A stretch of DNA of 64,000 nt, from NCBI RefSeq assembly GCF_027497175.1, contig NZ_CP114901.1, positions 186,001 through 250,000 of the forward strand. The letters are read 5' to 3'. Below are positions 7,976-17,877 of the stretch, in pieces. Numbering within the stretch: the first letter of the stretch is position 1; each line of letters starts with the position of its first letter. A program made the translations under genes and the position numbers. Under the pieces are notes generated by a model that saw only the letters and a list, made by a program, of their open reading frames with translations, was not told the origin of the DNA and made no database searches. Source of the DNA: Verrucosispora sp. WMMD573. Lineage in GTDB: Bacteria > Actinomycetota > Actinomycetes > Mycobacteriales > Micromonosporaceae.

Positions 7976-8527
7976 ATGCGGTTGCGCGACGAGCTGGTAG
8001 CCGATCGGGATGCGGTGCACGAACTGCACCGGCTGGCCTTCGGTGACCACGGCGAGGTGGTGGCAGGGCTGGTCCGGGCGCTGCGCGACGACGATCCGAA
8101 CGCCCTCAGCCTGGTCGCGGAGGAGGACCACGAGGTCGTGGGACACGTCATGTTCACCCGCAGCCTGCTCGACGCTCCGCGTCGACTCGTACCGGTGCAG
8201 GTGCTCAGCCCGATCGCGGTCACACCGAGCCGGCAGCGGCGCGGTATCGGTGGTGCTCTGACCCGGCACGGGCTGCGCCTGCTCGACGAGCGGGGCGTGC
8301 CGGCGGTCTTCCTGGAGGGCGATCCCGGGTACTACGCCCGCTTCGGCTTCGCCGCCGCCGGCGAGCTGGGCTTCCGCCGACCGTCGCTGCGCATTCCGGC
8401 ACCCGCCTTTCAGGTGGCCAGGCTCACCGGCTACGAGCCGTGGATGACCGGGACCTTCGTCTACTCGGCCACGTTCTGGCAGCAGGACTGCGTCGGACTA
8501 CGCGAGGGCGTCAGCGGCTCAGCGTGA
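7976..8527 (+). CDS. GNAT-family N-acetyltransferase
   Basis: Protein of 183 aa with one GNAT fold. VGHVMFTRSLLD is the central strand, SPIAVTPSRQRRGIGGALTRHG is motif A with the acetyl-CoA pyrophosphate loop (QRRGIGG), and FLEGDPGYYARFGF is the motif B region typical of YhbS-like acetyltransferases. Acceptor unknown. The start is at the second of two in-frame ATGs (the other at 7964) because no ribosome-binding site is present and a -10 TATGGT ends 7 bp before 7976, pointing to a leaderless message. It stands alone between a minus-strand dehydrogenase gene and the sensor-kinase operon. Confidence 0.85.
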   Translation: MRLRDELVADRDAVHELHRLAFGDHGEVVAGLVRALRDDDPNALSLVAEEDHEVVGHVMFTRSLLDAPRRLVPVQVLSPIAVTPSRQRRGIGGALTRHGLRLLDERGVPAVFLEGDPGYYARFGFAAAGELGFRRPSLRIPAPAFQVARLTGYEPWMTGTFVYSATFWQQDCVGLREGVSGSA

Positions 8528-8661
8528 CGAATAGGCGACCGAGAGTCGACCTCGACGTCACCTACGGTCATCGGATCCGCTGCCGTGTGTTATTCTCCGG
8601 CGTCGATCTCCGCAGCGCGCACCCGGATCGGGTCGTTTTGTCGCAAAGGACGCCTTTCCCG

Positions 8662-9840
8662 ATGCCGGCCCTGCCCAGCCTGATCATGTCACCCGCAATG
8701 GTGGACCGTCCGGCCACCAGCGCGTTCGCGTTCATCTTCACCCGGCTGCCGGCGCTGCTGCGGCTCTCCTGCGGCCTGTTCTGCCTGGTGGTGGCGCTCG
8801 CCGTGCGTACCCCGCCGGTACGTACGGAGCTGCTGCTACCGGCTGTGGCGGTGTTGACCGGCTGGTCGCTCTGGTACGCGCTGCGCGCCTGGCGGGACGG
8901 TGTCGACGCATCACTCGTCGCTGTTGACGTGGCGCTGACCAGCGCCGCGTGCCTGGCGATCCCGGTTCTGGTCGCACCCGAGGTGCTGCCCGGTGAGGCC
9001 AGTTGGATCGCCGTGCTGGCCAGCACCACTGTGATCAACGCTCAGGCGACCGCACCGGCCCACCTGTCGATTCCGGCGGGGCTGCTGGTCACCGTCGCGT
9101 ACGCGACGGGTGCCCACACGGCCGGGAACTCGACCGAGGCCAGGGCCCACGCGGCCACTCTACTGGCCCAGACCGCCTGTACGGCGATGATGACCGCAGT
9201 GATGCGCCGCCGCATCATCCGGGCGGACACCGCCTTCGTGGCCGCTCAGCGGGCGGCCCGTGACGCCATGGTCGCCCGAATCGCGCGCGAGGCGGAACGA
9301 CGGCAGAACCGCGACCTGCACGACACCGTGCTGGCGACGCTCACCATGGTCGGGCAGGGCGCGGTGGACAGGTCCTCCAACGCGCTGCGCGAGCGGTGCG
9401 CCGGCGACCTGCGTACCCTCGCCGCGCTGGCGGAGGCGCGCGCCGTGCCGCACGACGCGACCGCCCGGCTGGACGAGCGTCTCCGGGCCGTGCTCGCCCG
9501 GCTGCCCGGCCTACGGATCGCCACCGACCTGCCACCGTGCACGGTGGCCGCACCCGTCGCGGAGGCCATCGCGGAGAGCGCACACGCCGCGCTGGCCAAT
9601 GTGGTGAATCATGCCCCCGGTGCCCGGGCGGCACTGCGACTGCGCCGGTACGCCGGCACCGTCACGGTCGAGGTGATCGACGACGGTCCCGGGTTCGACC
9701 CGGCCACCGTGCCGGCGCACCGGTACGGTCTGCGCGAGTCGGTACACGGCCGGATGGCGACGGTCGGCGGGCGTGCCGACGTCGACTCCGCACCCGGTCG
9801 GGGCACCCGGATCCGGCTGGAGTGGTCCGATGTCGGCTGA
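8662..9840 (+). CDS. Membrane histidine kinase (NarL/LuxR-type two-component sensor)
   Basis: Protein of 392 aa. The N-terminal half holds about five or six hydrophobic segments (residues 25-185). A HisKA_3-type dimerisation helix follows, with the phosphoacceptor His220 in RRQNRDLHDTVLATL. The C-terminal HATPase_c domain has N (ALANVVNHA), G1 (VIDDGPGFDP) and G2 (GRGTRIRLEW) boxes. It should autophosphorylate and pass phosphate to the response regulator two genes downstream. The ATG at 8662 has AAAGGA 11 nt upstream; ATG codons at 8686 and 8698 are alternatives. It overlaps the next gene by 11 bp. Stimulus unknown; no extracytoplasmic sensor domain is seen. Confidence 0.9.
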   Translation: MPALPSLIMSPAMVDRPATSAFAFIFTRLPALLRLSCGLFCLVVALAVRTPPVRTELLLPAVAVLTGWSLWYALRAWRDGVDASLVAVDVALTSAACLAIPVLVAPEVLPGEASWIAVLASTTVINAQATAPAHLSIPAGLLVTVAYATGAHTAGNSTEARAHAATLLAQTACTAMMTAVMRRRIIRADTAFVAAQRAARDAMVARIAREAERRQNRDLHDTVLATLTMVGQGAVDRSSNALRERCAGDLRTLAALAEARAVPHDATARLDERLRAVLARLPGLRIATDLPPCTVAAPVAEAIAESAHAALANVVNHAPGARAALRLRRYAGTVTVEVIDDGPGFDPATVPAHRYGLRESVHGRMATVGGRADVDSAPGRGTRIRLEWSDVG

Positions 9841-11086
9841 GCGGCTGTCGGGGAGCCGAGGGACGAGCGAGACGGGGTTCCGGCGGCGAGCCGGCACGCC
9901 CACGTTCCTGCTGCGTCGGCCCCGGCCAGGTCCAGTGCCGAGCCCGAGGGCCGGGCCGGCGTCCGACGAGGTCGGTGCGGTCTTGGCCGCCGCCGCGGTG
10001 GCCCGCACCTCCGATCGGGGTGCCCGGATCGTCGCGGTCACCATCGCGCTGGTCTGGCACCTGGCCATCGGATTGCCCGCGGTGCTCGCCGCCCGGTCGA
10101 CGCTGGCCGTGTCCGAGGTGGTGCTGGGTGGCTGGTTATTCGTCGCGGCGCTCGGCGTGGTCGCCGGGATCCGGCTGCTCCGCGACACCCCGCTGCCGGC
10201 GATGCCGCTGGCCGGCCTACTGCTCGCAGTCGACGTGGCGGTCTTCGCCACGGTGGGCCGGGCACATCTGTTCAGCCCGGCGAACTGGGCGTGGGGCACC
10301 CTCGCCTGGTTCTTCCTGGTGGTGCTCTGGGGGCGGCCGGTGCGCCAGCTGCTGGTGCTGCTGGCCGCACACGCGGCCACCGCGCTGGCCGCCGTCGTAC
10401 TGCACGGCGCGACGGGCGCCGCCGACCTGGCCCGCGCCACGATGGCCCTATACGGCACGTCGTCGCTGCCGGTGGCGGTTTTCGCTGGTGCGACGGCGCT
10501 TGCGGCGCTGTCCCGGCAGCGGGCCGCCACGGCGGCGGCCACGAACGCGGTGGTGGCCGAGCGGGAGGCCGCCGAACGTGCCCGGCACGAGCGGGGCGAG
10601 CGGCTGAATCTGGTTGGTCGCGCCGCCAGCGAGGTGCTGACCGAGTTGGCTCGGGGGCGGGCCGACCCAGCCGACCCCGAGGTGCAGCGCCGCTGCGTAC
10701 GGGCCGCCGCCCAGTTGCGTCGCCTGATCGCCGAGTCCGACGACGTGCCCCACCCCCTGCTGCACGAGTTGCGGGCCGCAGCCGATCTGGCCGAGCGCAA
10801 CGGCCTGTCGATCGACCTGGTCACAATTGGTACGCCGCCATCGTTGCCGGTGCGGGTTCGCCGCAGCCTGGCGGATCCGCTCACCGCCGGCCTCGCGGAG
10901 ACACCGGACTGGGCCCGCCTGACCGTGGTCTCCGGTCCCGACGAGGTGGTGATCAGTCTCGTCACACCCGACCGGGATGGCCCGGACACCACCGGGCATC
11001 CGCCGGAGGACGACGACGGGCAGGTGGAGCACCTCTATGAACGGGACGGGAAGATCAGATGGACGCAGACGCGCTGGCACCGGTGA
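9830..11086 (+). CDS. Kinase-like membrane protein lacking the phosphoacceptor His
   Basis: Protein of 418 aa between a histidine kinase and its regulator. After a basic, Pro-rich N-terminus come five or six hydrophobic segments (residues 65-230), then a long helix (EREAAERARHERGERLNLVGRAASEVLTEL) in the place of the HisKA_3 helix. No His-Asp pair stands where the H-box should be, and the C-terminal ~130 residues lack the N and G boxes of HATPase_c. Layout equals that of the upstream kinase, so it is probably a degenerate sensor that partners it; this is inference. ATG at 9830 overlaps the kinase stop. It overlaps the regulator gene by 28 bp. Confidence 0.75.
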   Translation: MSAERLSGSRGTSETGFRRRAGTPTFLLRRPRPGPVPSPRAGPASDEVGAVLAAAAVARTSDRGARIVAVTIALVWHLAIGLPAVLAARSTLAVSEVVLGGWLFVAALGVVAGIRLLRDTPLPAMPLAGLLLAVDVAVFATVGRAHLFSPANWAWGTLAWFFLVVLWGRPVRQLLVLLAAHAATALAAVVLHGATGAADLARATMALYGTSSLPVAVFAGATALAALSRQRAATAAATNAVVAEREAAERARHERGERLNLVGRAASEVLTELARGRADPADPEVQRRCVRAAAQLRRLIAESDDVPHPLLHELRAAADLAERNGLSIDLVTIGTPPSLPVRVRRSLADPLTAGLAETPDWARLTVVSGPDEVVISLVTPDRDGPDTTGHPPEDDDGQVEHLYERDGKIRWTQTRWHR

Positions 11087-11772
11087 CGCCGGGGCGGCCT
11101 GTCGGTGTGGCTATCGTGGACGACCACCCGGTTGTCATCGACGGGGTACGCGCCTGGCTGGCCACCGAGCCCAGGTTGACGGTGCTGGCCACCGGCGACG
11201 ATCCGGACGAGGTGTTGCGAGCGGCGCCACAGGCCGACGTGGTCCTACTCGACCTGCGGTTGCACGGCCGGCTGGTGCTGGACAAGTTGGCCCAGCTCAG
11301 CTCCGCCGGGCGACGCGTGGTGGTCTACTCCGAACACTCCGACCCGGCCACCATGCTGGCCGCGTTGGACGCCGGGGCGGTGGCTTTCCTGGCCAAGCAC
11401 GAGGGACGGGAACACTGCGTGGCGACGGTGCTCGACGCGGCGAGCGACCGACCGTACGTCGCGCCGGCGCTGGCCGGCGCGATGGTCGGCGATCCGCGGC
11501 CGGACCGGCCGGTGCTGTCCGACAAGGAACGTGAGGCGCTGTTGCTGTGGTTCCAGTCGATGTCGAAGGCGTCGGTGGCCCGGCGGATGCGGATCAGCGA
11601 GCACACCGTGAAGCAGTACGTCGACCGCGCGAGGATCAAGTACACGCGGGCGGGCCGACCGGCCGCCACGAAGGCGGCACTGCTCGCCCGGGCGATTGAG
11701 GACGGACTCGTCCGACCGGAGGAAATTGGCATCTACCGGTCGCGCGCGTCGACCGATCAGCCGACCCCCTAA
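11059..11772 (+). CDS. LuxR/NarL-family response regulator
   Basis: Protein of 237 aa. Receiver domain residues 14-130: acidic pair in AIVDDHPVV, phosphoacceptor Asp65 in VVLLDLRLHG, and conserved Lys113 in AFLAKHEG. C-terminal helix-turn-helix about 150-215 (LSDKEREALLLWF, SVARRMRISEHTVKQYVDRARIKY). The ATG lies inside the 3' end of the preceding gene, indicating translational coupling in a three-gene unit. Target genes are not evident. Confidence 0.92.
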   Translation: MDADALAPVTPGRPVGVAIVDDHPVVIDGVRAWLATEPRLTVLATGDDPDEVLRAAPQADVVLLDLRLHGRLVLDKLAQLSSAGRRVVVYSEHSDPATMLAALDAGAVAFLAKHEGREHCVATVLDAASDRPYVAPALAGAMVGDPRPDRPVLSDKEREALLLWFQSMSKASVARRMRISEHTVKQYVDRARIKYTRAGRPAATKAALLARAIEDGLVRPEEIGIYRSRASTDQPTP

Positions 11773-11845
11773 CGGGCGTCATGACAGCGGCGGACGTCTG
11801 GGCGAGGCTCATGGGTAGATGCCGTCCGCACCGGAGGTCCCGACG

Positions 11846-12547
11846 ATGCACGATGACGTCTCCCCGTTCTTCATCGCACCGCACCGGTTCGACGCGGTGA
11901 ACGACGGCACGGGTCCGGTACTCGACCGACGGCACGAGCTGATGCCGGATTTCGGCGAGCGGGTGCTCGACCGTCACCGGGTGGACGTGGCCGGCTACCT
12001 GCTCGGTCCCACCGACGCCCACCGTGCCTGGGCGCTGCCCGCCCCGGTGGTCCTCACGGTCACCGATCACCGGTTGACGTACGTGGGCGCCGGCACTCAG
12101 CTCGCCCTGGTCGGCCCGGGACAGCGCGGGGCGGCCCGGCTGCCCGGGCTGGTCAGCGGGCAGATCCGCTGGCAGTGGCCGTCCCGGCTGGAGTTGTTGC
12201 CCGCTGCCGACGGCAACCCCGCGACGTTGCTGGTGGTCTGCGACGCGCTGCGTACGATCCGGCAGCCGGCACTCGCCCTGGTCGGTTCCGACGACCGGAT
12301 CGGCGCGCTCGCCCGGCAGCTACGCCACGAAATCGCCACATTCCGACTGGTCCGGCCGGAGCTGGTGGACCTGTCCCCGCCGGAGCGGGACGCGCTGGCC
12401 CGCCTGACCCGGACGGCATCGCTCAGCGGCGCGGGGCGGGTGCTGCTGCCCGGCGCTCTGCCGGTGGAGTTCCACTCCCGGGACGACTACTACCGGCCGA
12501 GGCACGCCGACGCACCGCCGTACGACGCGGCGTCCGGCCAGCGATAG
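11846..12547 (+). CDS. Protein of unknown function
   Basis: Protein of 233 aa, no signal peptide or membrane segment. I do not recognise the family. It contains a beta-rich middle region (VVLTVTDHRLTYVG, SRLELLPAADGNPATLLVVCD) resembling cytoplasmic proteins that bind lipid or membranes through a PH-like sandwich, then a helical C-terminus with ELVDLSPPERDALARL. The ATG at 11846 is preferred to one at 11819 because GGAGG lies 8 nt upstream. It lies 73 bp after the response regulator gene and may be co-transcribed. It converges on the plsC-like gene. Confidence 0.65.
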   Translation: MHDDVSPFFIAPHRFDAVNDGTGPVLDRRHELMPDFGERVLDRHRVDVAGYLLGPTDAHRAWALPAPVVLTVTDHRLTYVGAGTQLALVGPGQRGAARLPGLVSGQIRWQWPSRLELLPAADGNPATLLVVCDALRTIRQPALALVGSDDRIGALARQLRHEIATFRLVRPELVDLSPPERDALARLTRTASLSGAGRVLLPGALPVEFHSRDDYYRPRHADAPPYDAASGQR

Positions 12548-12574
12548 TCCCCCGCGACGGTCGGGCCGAGGTGG

Positions 12575-13324
12575 TCAGGGAGTCGCGGAGCGCCGGTCGT
12601 CGGCGTCGAGCACCGCGGCCTCCTGCGGGGTAGGCGCGCTGCCACCGAGATGCGCCGGCAGCCACCACCGGTCCGTCGGCGTGGCGGGCTGGTCCGGGTA
12701 CTCCCGCTGAGCCCGGTCGACAAGCGCGGTCAGCCGGGTACGCAGATCCTCGGTCATCGCGGCCGGGTCCGGGTACGTGGTCGGATCCATCGGTTCGCCG
12801 ACCAGGATGGTGATCGGGGTGTGCCGGCGGGTGAGCGTACGCGGGCGTCCCTTCGTCCACAGCCGTTGAGTGCCCCAGAGCGCGACCGGCAGCACCGGTA
12901 CCTGCGCCTCGCGGGCCATCCGGGTCGCCCCGCTCTTGAGTTCCTTGACGGTGAAGGAGCGGCTGATCGTCGCCTCGGGGAACACGCCGACCACCTCACC
13001 CGAGCGCAGCGCCGCCACGGCGGCGGCGTACGAGTCGGCGCCGGCACGGCGGTCCACCGGGATGTGTCGCATGCCGCGCATCAGGGGCCCGGACACCCGG
13101 TGCCGGAACACCGAGTCCTTGGCCATGAAGCGGACGAGACGTCGGGAATCGAGGGCGCCCAGCCCGCAGAAGATGAAGTCGAGATAGCTCACGTGGTTGC
13201 TGGCCAGCACCGCGCCCCCGGTACGGGGGACGTGATGATCGCCCTCGACGGTGAGCTTCAGGTCGAGGACCCGGAACATCGTCTTGGCTGCGGCGATGAC
13301 GGGCGGGTACACGAATTCCGGCAT
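12575..13324 (-). CDS. 1-acyl-sn-glycerol-3-phosphate acyltransferase family (PlsC)
   Basis: Protein of 249 aa. The PlsC domain shows the catalytic H-x4-D motif in ASNHVSYLDFI (about residue 43), the acceptor loop VGVFPEATIS (usually FPEGTRS; here with A in place of G), and PVLPVALWG. Members acylate lysophosphatidate or related lipids at the inner membrane. The substrate is not fixed by the sequence. The ATG at 13324 lies 6 bp after TAAAGT, and there is no ribosome site, so the gene is probably leaderless. It may have no partner operon gene. Confidence 0.87.
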   Translation of the reverse strand: MPEFVYPPVIAAAKTMFRVLDLKLTVEGDHHVPRTGGAVLASNHVSYLDFIFCGLGALDSRRLVRFMAKDSVFRHRVSGPLMRGMRHIPVDRRAGADSYAAAVAALRSGEVVGVFPEATISRSFTVKELKSGATRMAREAQVPVLPVALWGTQRLWTKGRPRTLTRRHTPITILVGEPMDPTTYPDPAAMTEDLRTRLTALVDRAQREYPDQPATPTDRWWLPAHLGGSAPTPQEAAVLDADDRRSATP

Positions 13325-13330
13325 CTGGGA

Positions 13331-13336
13331 ACTTTA
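13331..13336 (-). promoter_or_regulatory. -10 element for leaderless PlsC-family gene
   Basis: On the minus strand TAAAGT, 6 bp before the ATG at 13324. Confidence 0.5.
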
Positions 13337-13388
13337 CCCCGAGTAGGTTACGCACCGGTAGGGACGGTGGTCGCCACTGACCGCCGGT

Positions 13389-13435
13389 GGCGCGGTCGGG
13401 TCGCCCGTCGCCCGGTTGGGCGACCCGACCGCGCC
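13389..13435 (-). terminator. Terminator of the debranching-enzyme-like gene
   Basis: Perfect 18-bp inverted repeat (arms 13389-13406 and 13418-13435, 11-nt loop) directly beyond the stop codon at 13438-13440. Confidence 0.7.
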
Positions 13436-13437
13436 GG

Positions 13438-15498
13438 TCACCCGGCGAGCGAGTGCAGGTCGACCCGGCCACGCGCGAAGGCGTCCACCCTGCCCCAGCG
13501 GCCCGGGATGTCCAACACCTCGATCCGGCCCATGCCGACGGGCAGTCGCGGCTCGACCGCCAGGTGCCCCTCGTGCGGCTCCAGGCCGAGCATCGTACGC
13601 AGCAACAGCAGCGGGGCCCCCGTCGACCACGCCTGCGGACTGCACGCCGTCGGGTACTCCACCGGGAACTTGGTCTGCTCACGCGGGTAACCGCCGAACG
13701 CCTCGGGCAACCGTCCGTCGAAGTACCGGGCGGCGTCCAGGATGCCGTTGGCGATCATGGCGGCCTCCTCGGCGAAGCCGTACCGACGCAGACCCCAGGC
13801 ACAGAACGAGGTGTCGAAGGGCCAGACCGTGCCGTTGTGGTAGCCGATGGGGTTGTAGCGCACCTCGCCCTCGGCCAGGGTCCGCACTCCCCAGCCGGTC
13901 CACAGCCGCGACCCGACCAGGTGGTTGGCGATCTGCTCGGCCCGGTCGTCGTCCACGATCCCGCTCCAGAGCAGGTGGCCGATGTTGGAGCTGAGCACGT
14001 CGCACTGACGCCCGTCCGGGTCGAGCGCGAGCGCGTAGTAGCCGCCATCCTCGACCCACCAGTCGCGGTTGAACCGCTCCTTCAGGGCCGCGGCCTCCCG
14101 CTCCAACTGGTCGGCGTACGCCGGGTCGTCCCAGAACTCGCGCGCCAGCCGCGCGCCGCGCATCTTCGCGTCGTACGCGTACCCCTGCACCTCGCAGGTG
14201 GCCCGGGGAAACGGCGGCAGGGTGCCGTCGCGGTAGGAGATGGAGTCCCAGGAGTCCTTCCAGCACTGGTTCTCCAGGCCGGTGTCGGTGTTGCGCCGCT
14301 CGTACCAGATGTAGCCGTTGCCGACCAGGTCGGCGTATTCGTCGATCCACTTGAAGGCCCGGCGGCACTCCTGCTCCAACTCCTTGACCAGCGCGCCGTC
14401 GCCACTCCACTGCTCGTACTCGTCGAGCAGCACCACGAACAGCGGGGTGGAGTCGACCGCTCCGTAGTACGGCGAGTGTGGCTGCTCCTCGAACGCTGCG
14501 CTCTCGCCGTACCGCATCTCGTGCAGGATCCGCCCGGGGTCCTCTTCCCGGAAGTCGTCGAGCCGGGTGCCCTGCAGGGCCGCGAGGATCCGCAGCGTCG
14601 TCGTGCTCAGCTCCGGCGTGAACGGCAGCGTCTGAAGACAGGTCAGGATGCTGTCCCGACCGAACATGGTCATGAACCACGGCAGACCGGCGGCGGGCAG
14701 GGTCTGACCGGCCAGCGACAGCGGTGAGAAGCGCAACGCCGCCAGGTCGACGATGCACTTGCGGTACGTGGCGGCCACCTTGTCGTGCTCACTGTTCACC
14801 GTCGGCGCCTTGGCGATCCACTCCTCCAGGTCGTGTTGCAGTGCGAGCCGCTCGGTGCCGTGCACCTGCAATCCGAAACGGAGATCCCGACCGCCCGGGC
14901 CGACCGCCAGGGTCTGCACGTCGATGCGGGTGTCCCACTGCTCGTTCGGTTCCAGATGGATGGAGTACGCGAAACCGTTGCGGTCGTACCGGGCCGGTGC
15001 GGAGGACGAGATGATGGTCTCGCGCTTGAAGTTGCCGCGCCGGTAGCCCAGGCGCAGCCGGTCCGGCTCGGCCTCGGCGTAGATCTCACCCTTCTTGTTC
15101 AGGATCTCGTCCTTGACCTCGAACAGGTCGGCGAAGTCGCACCCGGCGTCCATCCGGATCTCCAGGTCGACCGCCTTCTCGTCGTGGTTGAGGATGGTGA
15201 TGTTCTCCCGGAAGCTCCCACCGACCGCCCGCTCCCGGATGATCGACAGTTTCGCGTCCACGTAGTGCGTGGCCAGCCCGGGCACCAGGAAGAAGCGCGA
15301 CTCGTAGTACTGGAGGTCGTCGTAGGAAAGGGCGTTCAGCCGCTCACCGTTGACCGTGAGCACCCATTTGGAGAGGAAACGGGTGTCGATGGAGAACAGT
15401 CCCGTGGGTTCCGTAGGTGTCGCCTCGATGTCCCCGGTGGCCTCGCTGACGACGAAGTTGTTGCCGTCGAGGATCCGTACGGTGTGGCTGGGCGCCAT
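13438..15498 (-). CDS. Amylo-alpha-1,6-glucosidase / glycogen-debranching-like hydrolase
   Basis: Protein of 686 aa. The N-terminal beta-sandwich domain of bacterial debranching enzymes (about residues 8-200: ILDGNNFVVSEATGD, GLFSIDTRFLSKW) is followed by an (alpha/alpha)6 barrel (about 260-670: GLPWFMTMFGRDSILT, ALQGTRLDDFREEDPGRILHE, VDSTPLFVVLLDEY, GYHNGTVWPFDTSF, ACSPQAWS). These motifs are those of the family usually annotated as amylo-alpha-1,6-glucosidase, though activity on glycogen has rarely been shown for actinomycete members. The ATG at 15498 shares one base with the SCP2 gene stop (TGATG), so it is translationally coupled to it. A terminator hairpin follows. Confidence 0.85.
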   Translation of the reverse strand: MAPSHTVRILDGNNFVVSEATGDIEATPTEPTGLFSIDTRFLSKWVLTVNGERLNALSYDDLQYYESRFFLVPGLATHYVDAKLSIIRERAVGGSFRENITILNHDEKAVDLEIRMDAGCDFADLFEVKDEILNKKGEIYAEAEPDRLRLGYRRGNFKRETIISSSAPARYDRNGFAYSIHLEPNEQWDTRIDVQTLAVGPGGRDLRFGLQVHGTERLALQHDLEEWIAKAPTVNSEHDKVAATYRKCIVDLAALRFSPLSLAGQTLPAAGLPWFMTMFGRDSILTCLQTLPFTPELSTTTLRILAALQGTRLDDFREEDPGRILHEMRYGESAAFEEQPHSPYYGAVDSTPLFVVLLDEYEQWSGDGALVKELEQECRRAFKWIDEYADLVGNGYIWYERRNTDTGLENQCWKDSWDSISYRDGTLPPFPRATCEVQGYAYDAKMRGARLAREFWDDPAYADQLEREAAALKERFNRDWWVEDGGYYALALDPDGRQCDVLSSNIGHLLWSGIVDDDRAEQIANHLVGSRLWTGWGVRTLAEGEVRYNPIGYHNGTVWPFDTSFCAWGLRRYGFAEEAAMIANGILDAARYFDGRLPEAFGGYPREQTKFPVEYPTACSPQAWSTGAPLLLLRTMLGLEPHEGHLAVEPRLPVGMGRIEVLDIPGRWGRVDAFARGRVDLHSLAG

Positions 15499-15866
15499 CA
15501 CTGCACCCCCTTCCGGTAGCGCTGTGGTCCCCGGGCGTACGGCGACCCGGGAAAGATCCGCTCGACCTGCACCACCAGGCGGGCGTCACCGGTGACCGTC
15601 ATGTCCCCCCGGAGCAGCGCCGCCAGCCCGTTCTCCCGGCCGGTGACCAGCTCCTCGAAGAGCTCGGGGCTGACACCGACCACGGTGTCAGCCTCCATGT
15701 CCTGCCGGCTGACCCGGATGTCGCCTCGGTCGATTCGCATCAGCCAGTGCGTGGTCTGCGGCCCCTCGTGCAGATCGAAGCGCAGGGCTCCGGAGGTCTT
15801 CGCCAGCAGAGGTTCGTACCCCTGCTGGTCGAGGTCCTCGAAAAACCGCGTGGTCGCGTCCGCCAT
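15498..15866 (-). CDS. SCP2 sterol-carrier-like domain protein
   Basis: Protein of 122 aa consisting of one SCP2 fold: ALRFDLHEGPQTTHWLMRIDRGDIRVSRQ, DTVVGVSPELFEELVTGRENGLAALLRGDMTVTGDARLV. The short gating segment and the LLRGDMTVTGD strand are typical of the family, which binds hydrophobic ligands. The ligand is unknown. It is the first gene of a two-gene unit with the debranching-like hydrolase; the pair shares a TGATG junction. Why a lipid-carrier fold should be coupled to a glycan hydrolase is not clear. Confidence 0.87.
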   Translation of the reverse strand: MADATTRFFEDLDQQGYEPLLAKTSGALRFDLHEGPQTTHWLMRIDRGDIRVSRQDMEADTVVGVSPELFEELVTGRENGLAALLRGDMTVTGDARLVVQVERIFPGSPYARGPQRYRKGVQ

Positions 15867-16020
15867 CGGGCCCCTCCTCCCGGTCGCTCATGTCCCGCAG
15901 CAGGGGTCCCCGACGCCTGGTGGCTCAACCTCACCCGCTTGGGGTGAGACCGTGCGGCCCGGTCACCGGCCACGGCGAGCTGCCGGGTGCGGGACCGGAC
16001 GGGCCTGGCACGAACCACGC

Positions 16021-16054
16021 GAAGCCGGCTCCCGATGTCTCGGGAACCGGCTTC
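16021..16054 (-). terminator. Terminator of the CBS-domain gene
   Basis: Inverted repeat GAAGCCGG..TCCCGA with TCGGGA..CCGGCTTC (one mismatch, 4-nt loop), 16 bp beyond the stop codon. Confidence 0.6.
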
Positions 16055-16069
16055 GGCTGGTGGAGGCGA

Positions 16070-16486
16070 TCAGTTGTTGGGATCGTCCGCGCTGATGTCG
16101 GCCAGCACCGACTGGGGCTCCCGCTCGACCGCCAGGTCGCCCATGGACACCAGGCCGATCAGCCGGCCGTCCTCCACCACGGGCAACCGCCGCACGGCGT
16201 ACGTCCGCATCAGGTCGGCGGCGGCGACGGCGTCGTCGTACTGACTCACCGTCACCACGTCCTTGGTGGTGATCTGGTTCAGCCGGGTGGTGTCCGGGTC
16301 CATGCTCTCGGCCACGCCTCGGACCGTGATGTCCCGGTCCGTGACAATGCCGACGACGTTGTCTCCGTCGGTCACCACCACGTCACCGATTGCGGAGTCG
16401 CGCATCTCCTGGGCCGCCGCGACGAGCGTGGCGTTGCCGTCCATGGTCACCAACCGAGTCGTCATGAACTCTCCGACCGTTGTCAT
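16070..16486 (-). CDS. Tandem CBS-domain protein
   Basis: Protein of 138 aa made of one pair of CBS motifs. First repeat about residues 8-60 (MTTRLVTMDGNATLVAAAQEMRD, VVTDGDNVVGIVTDRDIT), second about 70-125 (TTKDVVTVSQYDD, MRTYAVRRLPVVEDGRLIGLVSMGDLA). The two form a Bateman module that binds adenine nucleotides; GIVTDRDI and GLVSMGDL hold the ligand-contacting Asp. It has no attached catalytic domain, so it probably acts by binding a partner. The ATG at 16486 has GAGGGAGG four bases upstream. Single gene followed by a terminator. Confidence 0.9.
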   Translation of the reverse strand: MTTVGEFMTTRLVTMDGNATLVAAAQEMRDSAIGDVVVTDGDNVVGIVTDRDITVRGVAESMDPDTTRLNQITTKDVVTVSQYDDAVAAADLMRTYAVRRLPVVEDGRLIGLVSMGDLAVEREPQSVLADISADDPNN

Positions 16487-16623
16487 GGCGCCTCCCTCTG
16501 GGGTGTCGGGCAACCAGGGGTCTACCCGACGGCCGCAGCCAGTAACGTGGCCGGTCGCCGCGCGGGCGCAACCCCGGTCGGCCACCACCACCCGGCGTTG
16601 GACGGCCCGGTGCCGGGTGTGGT

Positions 16624-17838
<1,215 letters not shown>

Positions 17839-17877
17839 TCACACTCCCGACACGCGGGCCGGTCAGACCACCGACGG

